Part shown: positions 42,384-51,028 of the stretch, piece after piece
Layout of the letters: each line of letters opens with the position of its first letter
How positions within the stretch are numbered: position 1 is the stretch's first letter
Assembly (NCBI RefSeq): GCF_900095885.1
Contig: NZ_LT615367.1
Coordinates: forward strand, 682,001-746,000
DNA length: 64,000 nucleotides
Source: Dickeya aquatica
GTDB lineage: Bacteria; Pseudomonadota; Gammaproteobacteria; Enterobacterales; Enterobacteriaceae
Direction: 5' to 3'
Position numbers and translations under genes: made by a program
Notes under the pieces: model-generated
Database searches by the model: none
What the model was told of the DNA's origin: nothing
Seen by the model: the letters and a program-made list of their open reading frames with translations, nothing else

Positions 42384-42415
42384 AATTATCACAGCCATCC
42401 CGCCCTGTGCGCGGG

Positions 42416-42865
42416 TTAGCCCAAGGGCAGCGCCATAATAATCGCGTCTTCCCGCCCGGTGGCTGTGGGGTAATAGTTGCGCCGTACCGAAACTTCATTA
42501 AAGCCGAGGGATTGATACAGCGCGATGGCACGCGCGTTAGAAGCACGCACTTCCAGCCACAGCGTCAGCACCTCCCGTTGCTCCAGTTCGGCTATCAGGT
42601 GCTCCAGCAACTGACGCCCGTAGCCGTGGCGCTGGTACGTTGGGGCTACCGCGATGTTGAACAGCGTGGCTTCATCCACCACCACCTGGGTGATGGCGTA
42701 GGCCACCAGTTGCTGGTCATGGCACAGTTTCAGGTTGAGGTAACGCTCGCCCTGATTGCTGGCAAAGGTTGCTTCACTCCAGGGAAAGGCATGGCTCTGG
42801 CATTCAATGGCAAAAGCGGCCGCCAGATCAGGTTGGGTCAGTATTGAGAGCGTTGTGGTCGGCAT
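42416..42865 (-). CDS. rimI: Ribosomal protein S18 alanine N-acetyltransferase RimI
   Basis: RimI acetylates the N-terminus of S18. From the ATG at 42865 (MPTTTLSILTQPDLAAAF) it is 149 aa, near the E. coli length of 148; an ATG at 42880 is an alternative. The GNAT acetyl-CoA loop is VAPTYQRHGYGRQLL, and the C-terminus is conserved (NYYPTATGREDAIIMALP). Its start overlaps holD by about 38 bp, so translation is probably coupled. Confidence 0.93.
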   Translation of the reverse strand: MPTTTLSILTQPDLAAAFAIECQSHAFPWSEATFASNQGERYLNLKLCHDQQLVAYAITQVVVDEATLFNIAVAPTYQRHGYGRQLLEHLIAELEQREVLTLWLEVRASNARAIALYQSLGFNEVSVRRNYYPTATGREDAIIMALPLG

Positions 42866-43262
42866 GGAAGGCTTGTTCATGGTGACAGATCTGTTGCCAC
42901 AGGGCGCGTTTCGCCCCGGCATCATGGTAAAGCTCGGTCAGAGCCGGGCTGGTCAGGTGTACGCCATGCCACTGTTCAGTGGCGGGCAGGCCCAGCCACC
43001 AACAGTGGCAGCGGGTGTGTTCAGGCAGCATTTCCACCTGGCGCGGGGTCAGGCTGACGACTTGCGTATGGTTAAGGCACAGGCTGCGCACCACGTCTTG
43101 CACCAGCGGATCATCGTTGGCCGGCAGCGGGTCGCTGATTATCAGTAACTGTGCGGCAGGTGGCAGGCTGATGGCTATCTCGCCTTTGAGCACTGATGGA
43201 CGGCGCAAATTCCATTGCGTTATCCCCAGTTGCTCCAGCAGCCTGTCTCGTCTTGATGTCAT
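42828..43262 (-). CDS. holD: DNA polymerase III psi subunit
   Basis: HolD links the chi subunit and SSB to the clamp loader. The 144-aa product begins MTSRRDRLLEQLGITQWNLRRP, as in E. coli, and is slightly longer at the C-terminus (E. coli 137 aa). It is divergent from rsmC and overlaps rimI. Confidence 0.93.
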   Translation of the reverse strand: MTSRRDRLLEQLGITQWNLRRPSVLKGEIAISLPPAAQLLIISDPLPANDDPLVQDVVRSLCLNHTQVVSLTPRQVEMLPEHTRCHCWWLGLPATEQWHGVHLTSPALTELYHDAGAKRALWQQICHHEQAFHADHNALNTDPT

Positions 43263-43403
43263 GCCTTACTCCGTGCGCGATGCTCAGGGTGTGTGGATAG
43301 CAGATAACGGTGCGTGATTGTGCGCCGCTATGCTAACAAATCGCTGAACATGCGCCAACAAACCACTATAATCGCCGCTCAGTTTATTGAGGAGCCACAC
43401 CTG

Positions 43404-44432
43404 ATGTCAGCATTAACCCCCGCCAGTGAAGTGATACTGCGCCACAGTGATGAATTTGTTACCCGCCGGGTGCTGTTTGCCGGTGACTTGCAGGACACCC
43501 TGCCTGCCCATTTTGACGCGAGCACCGTCACTGTGCACACCATGCAGTACCACCACTGGCAGTCGTTACAGGCGGCGCTGGGGGAGCAGGCGCACTTTTC
43601 GCTGCTGGCGACACCGGACATGGTGGCCGGGTGCGATACCCTTGTCTACTACTGGCCGAAAAGCAAACAGGAAGCACAGTTCCAGTTGTTTAACCTGTTG
43701 TCACTGTTGCCGGTGGGCTGTGAAATTTTCGTCGTCGGTGAGAACCGCAGCGGGGTGCGCAGCGCCGAAGCTATTCTGGAGCCGTTTGCGCCACTCAATA
43801 AAATCGACAGCGCCCGCCGCTGTGGCTTATATCACGGTCGCCTGGAAACGCAGGCAACATTCTCGCACGAGGAGTGGTGGCACCAGTATGATGTTGACGG
43901 TGTGGCGGTACGTACCCTGCCGGGTGTGTTCAGCCGTGATGGTCTGGACGTCGGTAGCCAGTTGCTGCTCTCGACGCTGGAGCCGCATCGCCGTGGCAAG
44001 GTGCTGGATCTCGCCTGTGGTGCCGGGGTGCTGGCGGCGGCCTTTGCGCGTATTTCGCCGAAAATTCGCCTGACGCTGAGTGATGTCGGTGCGGCGGCGC
44101 TGGAAGCCAGCCGGGCGACCCTCGAGGCCAATGGTCTGGAAGGGCAAGTGGTCGAAAGCAACGTCTATTCGAACATTCAGGGGCGTTTTGATCTGATCAT
44201 CTCTAACCCGCCGTTCCATGATGGTATGCAAACCAGCCTGCACGCCGCAGAAATGATGATTCGCGGTGCAGCTTCTCACCTGAACATGGAAGGCGAGCTG
44301 CGTATTGTCGCCAACGCCTTTCTGCCTTACCCGGCGCTGCTTGATGAAACCTTCGGCAGTCACGAAGTGCTGGCACAAACCGGGCGTTTTAAGGTGTATC
44401 GCGCCGTCCTGCGCCGCCATAAACACCGTTAA
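43404..44432 (+). CDS. rsmC: 16S rRNA m2G1207 methyltransferase
   Basis: RsmC methylates G1207 of 16S rRNA. The ATG at 43404 ([19 protein letters not shown]), with GAGGAG upstream, gives 342 aa, the E. coli length; the frame is open to 43314 but without homology. A degenerate N-terminal methyltransferase domain precedes the active one, which has [17 protein letters not shown] and the catalytic ISNPPFHDG motif. Confidence 0.96.
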   Translation: MSALTPASEVILRHSDEFVTRRVLFAGDLQDTLPAHFDASTVTVHTMQYHHWQSLQAALGEQAHFSLLATPDMVAGCDTLVYYWPKSKQEAQFQLFNLLSLLPVGCEIFVVGENRSGVRSAEAILEPFAPLNKIDSARRCGLYHGRLETQATFSHEEWWHQYDVDGVAVRTLPGVFSRDGLDVGSQLLLSTLEPHRRGKVLDLACGAGVLAAAFARISPKIRLTLSDVGAAALEASRATLEANGLEGQVVESNVYSNIQGRFDLIISNPPFHDGMQTSLHAAEMMIRGAASHLNMEGELRIVANAFLPYPALLDETFGSHEVLAQTGRFKVYRAVLRRHKHR

Positions 44433-44577
44433 TCCATACGTCAACGCGTGTCGCCCGGCGGGTGCCGGGCAACGCTTGTGCCCAGCCATTGCATAGCGTG
44501 TCTAAGGCTTTCAATCGGTTCTGTTTTGCCGGGTGCTGTTTTTTACGGCAAATACGGATGCGGGATGGAAATAATGA

Positions 44578-44605
44578 TTGACCTTGGTGCGAAAATCTCT
44601 AGAAT
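44578..44605 (+). promoter_or_regulatory. Stable-RNA promoter of the tRNA-Leu cluster
   Basis: TTGACC (44578-44583) and TAGAAT (44600-44605) are spaced by 16 bp and followed by the GC-rich GCGCCTCC, typical of stringent tRNA promoters. The transcript would begin near 44612, 37 bp before the first tRNA. Confidence 0.75.
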
Positions 44606-44648
44606 GCGCCTCCGTGGTGGCATTATGTGACGTAATGTTGCTGGGTTT

Positions 44649-44734
44649 GCGAAGGTGGCGGAATTGGTAGACGCGCTAGCTTCAGGTGTTAGTGTCCTTC
44701 GGACGTGAGGGTTCAAGTCCCTCTCTTCGCACCA
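44649..44734 (+). tRNA. tRNA-Leu (anticodon CAG), copy 1
   Basis: An 86-nt class II tRNA with acceptor stem GCGAAGG, anticodon loop TTCAGGT (anticodon CAG), long variable arm GTCCTTCGGAC, T-arm GGTTCAAGTCC and encoded CCA. It corresponds to one of the E. coli leuQPV genes next to rsmC. Confidence 0.96.
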
Positions 44735-44767
44735 TAATCACCACGAAATTTGTATCACTCAGTACCT

Positions 44768-44853
44768 GCGAAGGTGGCGGAATTGGTAGACGCGCTAGCT
44801 TCAGGTGTTAGTGTCCTTCGGACGTGAGGGTTCAAGTCCCTCTCTTCGCACCA
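44768..44853 (+). tRNA. tRNA-Leu (anticodon CAG), copy 2
   Basis: Identical in sequence to copy 1 over all 86 nt, with CCA encoded. It lies 33 bp after copy 1, and the three are probably cut from one precursor. Confidence 0.96.
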
Positions 44854-44916
44854 CTGGGATACACATTGAGTCAGTTCTAAAGCAGTGCCTTTTAGCAGTA
44901 CCGTAGTTTACACAGT

Positions 44917-45002
44917 GCGAAGGTGGCGGAATTGGTAGACGCGCTAGCTTCAGGTGTTAGTGTCCTTCGGACGTGAGGGTTCAAGTCCCTCTCTTCGCAC
45001 CA
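44917..45002 (+). tRNA. tRNA-Leu (anticodon CAG), copy 3
   Basis: Identical to the other two copies, placed 63 bp after copy 2. About 100 bp of gene-free sequence follow before the convergent yjjZ-type gene. Confidence 0.96.
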
Positions 45003-45105
45003 ATATTTCCGGTAAATTCCCTTCAATTCATTATTCATACCGCTGGCCTTTGCCGCGCCGCAGTTAGCGATATATCAACGTATTCGTCTCAATAACCCAA
45101 GACCG

Positions 45106-45393
45106 TTAACTTATTCTCATCAGCGTGACAGAGAGTGCTGCCAGGCCGCCTGCCAGAGCAATACAGGAAGGCAGCAGCAGGTAGTGGCGCAGGCGATGAT
45201 GAAACAGCATGCTTAACGTGATGAGCATGGCCAGCATGCAGATGCATTTCAGATGCGTCAGATTCAGCGCGGGTAAGGCCAGTAATGGCATCAGCGCGGC
45301 TGGCAGCAACACCCCCCAGGCGCTCGACAGGCGTTTACCGAAATACCAGCTTACTCCCCATAGCCCGCAGGCAGCTATCATGGCGGTCAGCAT
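45106..45393 (-). CDS. yjjZ: Small membrane protein of the YjjZ/DUF1435 type, Fur-controlled
   Basis: A 95-aa hydrophobic protein with about three membrane segments (WGVLLPAALMPLLALPAL, CICMLAMLITLSMLF, YLLLPSCIALAGGLAAL). The LRHYLLLPSCIALAGG segment and its place next to the tRNA-Leu cluster and rsmC agree with E. coli yjjZ, a Fur-regulated gene of unknown function. A very good Fur box lies 18 bp upstream. The family call is from memory of the E. coli protein, so it is moderately sure. Confidence 0.7.
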   Translation of the reverse strand: MLTAMIAACGLWGVSWYFGKRLSSAWGVLLPAALMPLLALPALNLTHLKCICMLAMLITLSMLFHHRLRHYLLLPSCIALAGGLAALSVTLMRIS

Positions 45394-45410
45394 TGTGGTG
45401 GTTCCGTGAT

Positions 45411-45429
45411 GATAATGATAACCAATATC
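45411..45429 (-). promoter_or_regulatory. Strong Fur box of the yjjZ-type gene
   Basis: GATAATGATAACCAATATC matches the 19-bp Fur consensus GATAATGATAATCATTATC at 17 positions. It sits just upstream of the gene on its 5' side. Confidence 0.82.
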
Positions 45430-45561
45430 ATATATAAGATTTCATGCCAGACAACCGCGCAGGCCATGATTTAGCCCGGCAGAGCGATAACTGACTCATC
45501 GGTAACAGGAAATAATTTATTCGCAGGCCTGCCGTACCATTGCGGCAGGCAGGCTGGCTGA

Positions 45562-46455
45562 TCAGCGATGGTTCAGGTGATGTCGCACCAGTTGCAGCAT
45601 ATTCATTAACGTGGCGCTGTGGTCGTGTTTACGCCAGATAACCGCGATTTGCGTGGTCAGATGCAATTCACCGGTATCGTGATAGGTGACGTTGCCGGTC
45701 TGGATGCTGGAAAGTGATTCAGGCACGAAAGTAATGCCGAAACCGGATGCCACCATGCTGATGGTGGCGGTGATGTGCGGAGCCAGCGGGTTAATGGCGG
45801 GCTGGTAACCCGACAGGTAACAGGCGCGCACAATCATGTCATGCAGGCTGGGGCAGAGTTCACGCGGGAAAATGATCAACGGTTCACGCTGCAATTGACT
45901 CAATGTGACGTGAGTTTGCTGGCTGAGGGGATGGTGCTCCGGCAGAACCAGTTGCATCGGCTCGTTGACCAGCAACTCGCCCTCAAACTCATCGCCGATA
46001 TCACTGGGCAGGCGTACAAAGGCAACGTCCGTGGTGCGGTTGCGCAGGCTTTCCAGGATTTGGTCAATATGTTCTTCCCTGGGTTGCAGACGCACATGCG
46101 GGTAACGCTGGCGGTAGTGCTGCAACAAGGTGAGGACCATTGGATGGAATGTCACGGCACAAGAAAAGCCGACATTAATGATTCCATGCTCGCCACGGGC
46201 AATGCTGCGCACCCGCTCCAGCGCTGAGTCGGTCAGTTCCAGAATATGGCTGGCATCCTGAAACAGCGCTTCGCCAGCTTCGGTCATCTCCACGCCGCGC
46301 GTCAGGCGTTTGAAAAGCGGTGTGCCGACTTCTCTTTCAAGCTTTTGAATTTGCTGACTTAACGGCGGCTGCGAAATGCCCAGTAATTCTGCTGCGCGGG
46401 TAAAATGCCGGGTTGAGGCCACTGCGACAAAATAGCGCAAATAACGTAACTCCAT
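45562..46455 (-). CDS. budR: LysR-type regulator of the bud genes (BudR/AlsR type)
   Basis: A 297-aa LysR-family activator with an N-terminal winged helix (MELRYLRYFVAVASTRHFTRAAELLGISQPPLSQQ region) and a substrate-binding domain from about residue 90. It is divergent from budA with a 117-bp shared control region, the standard layout of acetate-responsive butanediol regulators. Confidence 0.88.
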   Translation of the reverse strand: MELRYLRYFVAVASTRHFTRAAELLGISQPPLSQQIQKLEREVGTPLFKRLTRGVEMTEAGEALFQDASHILELTDSALERVRSIARGEHGIINVGFSCAVTFHPMVLTLLQHYRQRYPHVRLQPREEHIDQILESLRNRTTDVAFVRLPSDIGDEFEGELLVNEPMQLVLPEHHPLSQQTHVTLSQLQREPLIIFPRELCPSLHDMIVRACYLSGYQPAINPLAPHITATISMVASGFGITFVPESLSSIQTGNVTYHDTGELHLTTQIAVIWRKHDHSATLMNMLQLVRHHLNHR

Positions 46456-46572
46456 ATATTTTCGATCTCCAAATGGCCACCTTTCTGTATTGGAACTTTG
46501 GTGTGACGCACGTCAATATTCAAGCGAAACATTAAAAAAATTTAAGTTGCCAATCGTCAGAAAGGAAAGAAT

Positions 46573-47334
46573 ATGAAAGAGGTCAACTGTGTCGATCCTT
46601 GTGTTGCGGAACTGGCCAGCTTTGCACTTCATCATCAGAAACAGCATCCAGAGAGCGTTATCTATCAGACCTCATTAATGAGCGGCCTGATTAATGGTCT
46701 CTATGAAGGACAGACAACCATGTCGGAATTGCTGGAGCACGGCGATTTTGGATTAGGGACATTTAACGGTCTGGATGGTGAACTGGTGGCGCTTAACAGC
46801 CGTATTTTCCAGTTACGCGAAGATGGCAGCGCCCGTGCGGCGCAGCCCCATCAGAAAACGCCTTTTGCGGTGATGACGTTTTTCCGGCCAACAGAACAGG
46901 TTCGTTTTACCCAGGCCATTCGCCGTGAGGCGATTCATCAGCGTATTAACGATTTTATTGCAACCGACAATCTGTTTTGCGCCCTGCGGATAGATGGCCA
47001 TTTTAGCCATGTTGAAACCCGCACGGTGCCCCGCCAGGAACGCCCTTATAAACCGATGCTGGAAGCGGTTGCCCAACAGCCTACGTTCCATTTTGAACAC
47101 TGTCAGGGTAGCGCCATCGGTTTTCGTAGTCCTGCTTATGTGCAGGGGATTAATGTGGCCGGTTATCACGAACATTTCATTACCGATAACCGTCAAGGCG
47201 GCGGGCATATTCTGGATTACCAACTCGAAGAAGGCGTGCTGACATTCGGCACGATTGCCAAACTGGTGATTGACCTTCCCCGTGACCGGGATTTTCTCAA
47301 TGCCAATTTATCCCCGAAGATCTCGACCAGGTGA
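46573..47334 (+). CDS. budA: Acetolactate decarboxylase
   Basis: BudA decarboxylates alpha-acetolactate to acetoin in the 2,3-butanediol pathway. The 253-aa protein shows the zinc-binding histidines in GHFSHVETR and GYHEHFITDNRQGGGH, and the conserved GLGTFNGLDGELVALN region. AAAGGAAAG precedes the ATG. It is followed by budB 82 bp later. Confidence 0.94.
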   Translation: MKEVNCVDPCVAELASFALHHQKQHPESVIYQTSLMSGLINGLYEGQTTMSELLEHGDFGLGTFNGLDGELVALNSRIFQLREDGSARAAQPHQKTPFAVMTFFRPTEQVRFTQAIRREAIHQRINDFIATDNLFCALRIDGHFSHVETRTVPRQERPYKPMLEAVAQQPTFHFEHCQGSAIGFRSPAYVQGINVAGYHEHFITDNRQGGGHILDYQLEEGVLTFGTIAKLVIDLPRDRDFLNANLSPKISTR

Positions 47335-47416
47335 TTCACTCGGTCGAGAGCTAACGCGAGAGCGTGCACCAGTCAGAGACTCAAAGTAAAAGCACATCGT
47401 TACGCAGAGGATAAAC

Positions 47417-49099
47417 ATGATGGAAAATAGGGATTATCAACAGCACTGGTCGAGTGGGGCGGAGCTGATTGTTAAGCATCTTGAACAACAAGGCGTGAAT
47501 TATGTCTTTGGTATCCCGGGTGCCAAAATAGACCGCGTATTCGATGCACTGGAAGACTCGCCGATTCAAACCATTGCCGTGCGCCACGAAGCCAACGGCG
47601 CATTTATGGCTGCGGCCATCGGTCGCCTGACCGGGAAAGCGGGGGTGACGCTGGTGACATCCGGGCCGGGTTGCTCCAATCTGGTGACGGGACTTGCGAC
47701 CGCTACGGCAGAAGGCGACCCGCTGGTCGCACTGGGGGGGCGGGTGAAACGCGCCGATCGCTTAAAGCTTACTCACCAAAGCCTCGATACGGTAAGCCTG
47801 TTTCAGCCGGTGAGTAAATACAGCGCGGAAATCACCGTGTCATCGGCCATTTCAGAAGTGATGGCCAATGCGTTTCGCGCGGCGGAATTTGGCCGTCCTG
47901 GGGCGGCATTTATTAGCCTGCCTGAAGATATCGTCAACGAGCCTGTGACCAGCGCCGTGTTGGCCCGTCGTGCGCTGCCAACGTTAAACAGCGCACCACA
48001 GGCGGATGTAGACCGCGTGGTCAGCCTGATAAAGCAAGCGAAAAACCCCATCTTGCTGCTGGGGTTGATGGCCAGTCAGCCGAAAAATGCCGAGGCGCTG
48101 CGCCGCTTGCTGCATCAGAGTCGTTTACCGGTCACCAGCACCTATCAGGCCGCCGGTGTTATCGATCAACAACATTTTGACCACTTTGCCGGACGCGTTG
48201 GGCTATTTAACAATCAGGCCGGTGACAAGCTATTACAGCAGGCTGATTTGATTGTCACCGTCGGCTACAGCCCGGTTGAGTATGCACCTGCACTGTGGAA
48301 CAGCGGTAATGCGACGCTGGTGCATATTGATGTGCTTCCCGCCGAGGTCGAGAGCGCCTATCGCCCGGATGTTGAACTGGTCGGTGACATCAGCATCACC
48401 GTTGACATGCTCAATCAGCAATTACGCTCACCGATAGCGCTTTCCTCAGGCGCACAGCAGATTCTGGCTGAACGCAGTCAGTTGCGTCATCAACTGGCCA
48501 CCCGGGCGATTAACATGGAGGGCTTTGCCATTCACCCTCTGCGGCTGGTGCGGGTGATGCAGGATCTGGTGAATCAGGATGTGACGCTGTGTGTGGATAT
48601 GGGCAGCTTTCATATCTGGCTGGCGCGTTATCTCTACAGCTTCCGCGCCCGCCAGATTTTGATGACCAACGGCCAGCAAACTATGGGGGTGGCCCTGCCG
48701 TGGGCGATTGCGGCTGCGCTGGTAAACCCGAAACAGAAAGTGGTGTCGGTATCCGGTGATGGCGGGTTTATGCAGTCGAGCATGGAGCTGGAAACTGCCG
48801 TGCGCTTAAACGCCAATATCCTGCACATCATTTGGGTGGATAACGCCTATAACATGGTGGCGATTCAGGAAGAGAAAAAGTATCAGCGTACATCCGGTGT
48901 TACCTTCGGGCCGATTGATTTCAAAGCCTATGCCGAGGCGTTTGGCGCGAAAGGGTTCGCCGTGGAGTCGGCCGGTGAGCTGGTGCCCAAGCTTTGGCAG
49001 GCGATGGAAGTGGATGGCCCGGCTGTTATCGCCATTCCGGTGGATTACTCAGATAACCACTACCTGATGGAGAATGTGAATATCAGCCAGCTTATCTGA
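47417..49099 (+). CDS. budB: Catabolic acetolactate synthase
   Basis: BudB joins two pyruvates to alpha-acetolactate with TPP and is not feedback-inhibited like IlvB-type enzymes. The 560-aa single-subunit enzyme has the TPP glutamate in VRHEANGAF near residue 57 and the C-terminal TPP-Mg motif [30 protein letters not shown] (split here as a region near residues 450-480). A second ATG one codon on is also possible. No budC follows; the next gene is a convergent alcohol dehydrogenase. Confidence 0.94.
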   Translation: MMENRDYQQHWSSGAELIVKHLEQQGVNYVFGIPGAKIDRVFDALEDSPIQTIAVRHEANGAFMAAAIGRLTGKAGVTLVTSGPGCSNLVTGLATATAEGDPLVALGGRVKRADRLKLTHQSLDTVSLFQPVSKYSAEITVSSAISEVMANAFRAAEFGRPGAAFISLPEDIVNEPVTSAVLARRALPTLNSAPQADVDRVVSLIKQAKNPILLLGLMASQPKNAEALRRLLHQSRLPVTSTYQAAGVIDQQHFDHFAGRVGLFNNQAGDKLLQQADLIVTVGYSPVEYAPALWNSGNATLVHIDVLPAEVESAYRPDVELVGDISITVDMLNQQLRSPIALSSGAQQILAERSQLRHQLATRAINMEGFAIHPLRLVRVMQDLVNQDVTLCVDMGSFHIWLARYLYSFRARQILMTNGQQTMGVALPWAIAAALVNPKQKVVSVSGDGGFMQSSMELETAVRLNANILHIIWVDNAYNMVAIQEEKKYQRTSGVTFGPIDFKAYAEAFGAKGFAVESAGELVPKLWQAMEVDGPAVIAIPVDYSDNHYLMENVNISQLI

Positions 49100-49145
49100 A
49101 CAGGTTCCCTACCTGCTGCATCGATAGCGTGCAGCCTTTGAGCCA

Positions 49146-49290
49146 CTCTGCCGTGACGCCGATCATCTGACTGCCACGGCAGAGCTTTCGCTCTACGCGT
49201 CCTGACACTCCGACACGGGGCTCTGCCCCTGCCATACACCGCCAGGTGTTGCAGGGCGAAGCCTGAGACTGGCTGGACGCGCCTTTTTTT
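49146..49290 (+). other. Structured region downstream of budB, ending in a T-run
   Basis: CTCTGCCGTG (49146-49155) and CACGGCAGAG (49175-49184) form a perfect 10-bp inverted repeat. Just after it, CGCGTCC (49196-49202) and GGACGCG (49275-49281) enclose internal hairpins GGGGC/GCCCC (49217-49229), CCTGC-ACACC/GGTGT-GCAGG (49228-49255, competing with the former) and AGCC/GGCT (49260-49274), and CC plus T7 follows. It could be an elaborate budB terminator, a 3'-UTR small RNA, or an intergenic repeat. Confidence 0.5.
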
Positions 49291-49325
49291 CTGTGAACAG
49301 CAGCGAATCAGTAAATTGACTGGTG

Positions 49326-50477
49326 TCAGTAAATTGACCGATAGAGCGCCGCAATCTCTTGCACACTGGCTGGCCGAGGATTACCGCCGGTGCAGACATC
49401 GTCAAAGGCGGCCTGCGCCAGCGCCGGAATGTCTTGCTCTTTGACGCCAACCTGACGCAAGCGCGGCGGAATATCCACATCCCGCGCCAGTTGGGTGACG
49501 GCATCAATCGCAGCGGCTCTGGCGTGTGCCAGCGGCAGCGTCGCGGCCTCTTTTACCCCCATCGCCTGCGCAATCGCACGGTACTTTTCACCGGTGTAAT
49601 CGGCATTCCAGGCCATAATGTGCGGCAGCAGAATCGCGTTCGCCACCCCGTGTGGCGTGTTGTAGAACGCTCCCAGCGGATGCGCCATACCGTGCACCAG
49701 CCCCAATCCCACATTAGAAAAGCCCATTCCGGCGATGTATTGACCCAGCGCCATGTCTTCAACGCCTTTAGCGTGGCCCGCTACCGAATCACGCAGTGAG
49801 CGGCTGATTATCTCAATGGCTTTTAAATGCAGCATGTCGGTCAACTCCCAGGCCGCACGGGTGGTAAAGCCTTCGATGGCGTGGGTGAGTGCGTCAATAC
49901 CGGTCGCCGCTTTAAGAGAGGCGGGCATAGAGCGCATCATGTCGGCATCAATAAACGACACCATCGGAATGTCGTGCGGGTCAACGCAAACAAATTTGCG
50001 CCGTTTCTCTTCATCGGTGATGACGTAGTTGATGGTCACTTCCGCGGCGGTGCCGGAGGTGGTCGGAATGGCGAAAATCGGCACGCTGGGTTTGCGCGTG
50101 GCGGCGACCCCTTCGAGGCTGCGCACGTCGGCAAATTCCGGGTTGTTGATAATAATGCCGATGGCCTTGCAGGTATCCTGCGGTGAGCCGCCGCCGATGG
50201 CAATCAAATAGTCAGCCCCCGAGTCTTGAAAACACCTGACACCTTGGTGAACAACGGCAATGGTCGGGTTGGGGATAACGCCGTCGTAGACCTCATAAGG
50301 CAGCCCGGCGTTATCGAGCAGGCCGGTCACTTTTCCTGCGACCCCATGCGCCACCAGCGCGCTGTCTGTCACCACCAGCGCTTTATGAAAACTGCGCCGT
50401 TGCACCTCTTGCGTCAGGTGGGCAATCGCACCCTGGCCGAAGTAAGACGTCTCATTGAGTATCATTCTGTGTGTCAT
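49326..50477 (-). CDS. fucO: Iron-containing alcohol dehydrogenase, FucO-like
   Basis: A 383-aa group III Fe-dependent dehydrogenase, very like E. coli lactaldehyde reductase FucO (MTHRMILNETSYFGQGA; IGGGSPQDTCKAIGI; TNYVITDEEKRRKF-like region). The metal histidines lie in GLVHGMAHPLGAFYNTPHG. No other fucose gene is near. Being convergent with budAB, it could reduce small aldehydes or act in fermentation, but that is inference. Confidence 0.88.
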   Translation of the reverse strand: MTHRMILNETSYFGQGAIAHLTQEVQRRSFHKALVVTDSALVAHGVAGKVTGLLDNAGLPYEVYDGVIPNPTIAVVHQGVRCFQDSGADYLIAIGGGSPQDTCKAIGIIINNPEFADVRSLEGVAATRKPSVPIFAIPTTSGTAAEVTINYVITDEEKRRKFVCVDPHDIPMVSFIDADMMRSMPASLKAATGIDALTHAIEGFTTRAAWELTDMLHLKAIEIISRSLRDSVAGHAKGVEDMALGQYIAGMGFSNVGLGLVHGMAHPLGAFYNTPHGVANAILLPHIMAWNADYTGEKYRAIAQAMGVKEAATLPLAHARAAAIDAVTQLARDVDIPPRLRQVGVKEQDIPALAQAAFDDVCTGGNPRPASVQEIAALYRSIY

Positions 50478-50490
50478 TATTGACTCCCCT

Positions 50491-50541
50491 AATTCGCTGA
50501 TAACAACAATTCATTGATAAAAATAATTCGCTGATGAAAAC
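50491..50541. repeat. Three imperfect 17-bp direct repeats upstream of fucO
   Basis: AATTCGCTGATAACAAC (50491-50507), AATTCATTGATAAAAAT (50508-50524) and AATTCGCTGATGAAAAC (50525-50541) run head to tail without gaps, 14 bp before the fucO start. They may be regulator sites or a leader feature. Confidence 0.7.
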
Positions 50542-50674
50542 CAGTGTGAACCTCTTATCGGGGGAACCTTCCGGTTGTTGCCATTGTTACCGGCAGGCTG
50601 GCGCTAAAGGGAAGATAGTCATGCGCCTTATCACAAAACGTCATACTGCGGTGATGTTAACGCGTGCGTAACTG

Positions 50675-50704
50675 ACCTGAAATAATCTAATTTCAGGTTT
50701 TTTT
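50675..50704 (+). terminator. Terminator-like hairpin upstream of gcvT
   Basis: ACCTGAAA (50675-50682) pairs with TTTCAGGT (50691-50698) around an 8-nt loop and is followed by T6. There is no ORF upstream on this strand, so it would end a short leader or unknown RNA. The loop also contains CTAAT (50687-50691), with a second CTAAT at 50718-50722, so it might instead be a GcvA-type operator. Confidence 0.45.
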
Positions 50705-50952
50705 CGCATTACTTTATCTAATTTATCGTGGTTTTTGATTATTCAATAACGCACTTCTTAATCGAATTTTTATGTATTAAATATTCATTTAATAGCAATT
50801 AATTAAAATTAAATTCTTTATTATTATCATTTTTTGGTTTTAATGGCTTTTCTCGGTTCGAGAAAGTGTGGCGGGAATGTTCTATTTTATATAGATAAAC
50901 TTATGACCAAAGGTGTGGTGGCGGGCGCATTTCGGTGGTAAGTTCAACGGCA

Positions 50953-50968
50953 GGATAAACGTTTGCGT
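50953..50968 (+). promoter_or_regulatory. PurR operator of gcvTHP
   Basis: GGATAAACGTTTGCGT matches the PurR consensus (reverse form ANGNAAACGTTTGCGT) at 12 of 14 defined bases. It lies about 60 bp before gcvT. E. coli gcvTHP is repressed by PurR, so the site is expected. Confidence 0.7.
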
Positions 50969-51028
50969 CGTGGGGCCTGGCGTCACAACGCGTGGCTAAC
51001 AACGTAGAAAGGCGTAGAGAAGAGAAAA

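Larger units (their letters stand above)
50478..51028. other. 551-bp gene-free control region between fucO and gcvT
   Basis: No ORF is supported. It holds three 17-bp repeats by fucO, a terminator-like hairpin, two CTAAT motifs, a strongly AT-rich tract (about 50700-50860), an inverted repeat TTCTCG/CGAGAA near 50850-50864, and a PurR box close to gcvT. The AT-rich tract would suit Lrp, which acts on gcv in E. coli. Confidence 0.6.

Noticed and set aside
44453..44470. GCCCGGC/GCCGGGC hairpin after rsmC as a REP element
   Set aside because: It does not match the enterobacterial REP core, and I saw no second copy in the window.
44649..45002. tRNA-Leu triplet as an integration site
   Set aside because: No integrase, no partial tRNA copy and no foreign genes follow it; the same tandem exists in E. 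coli.
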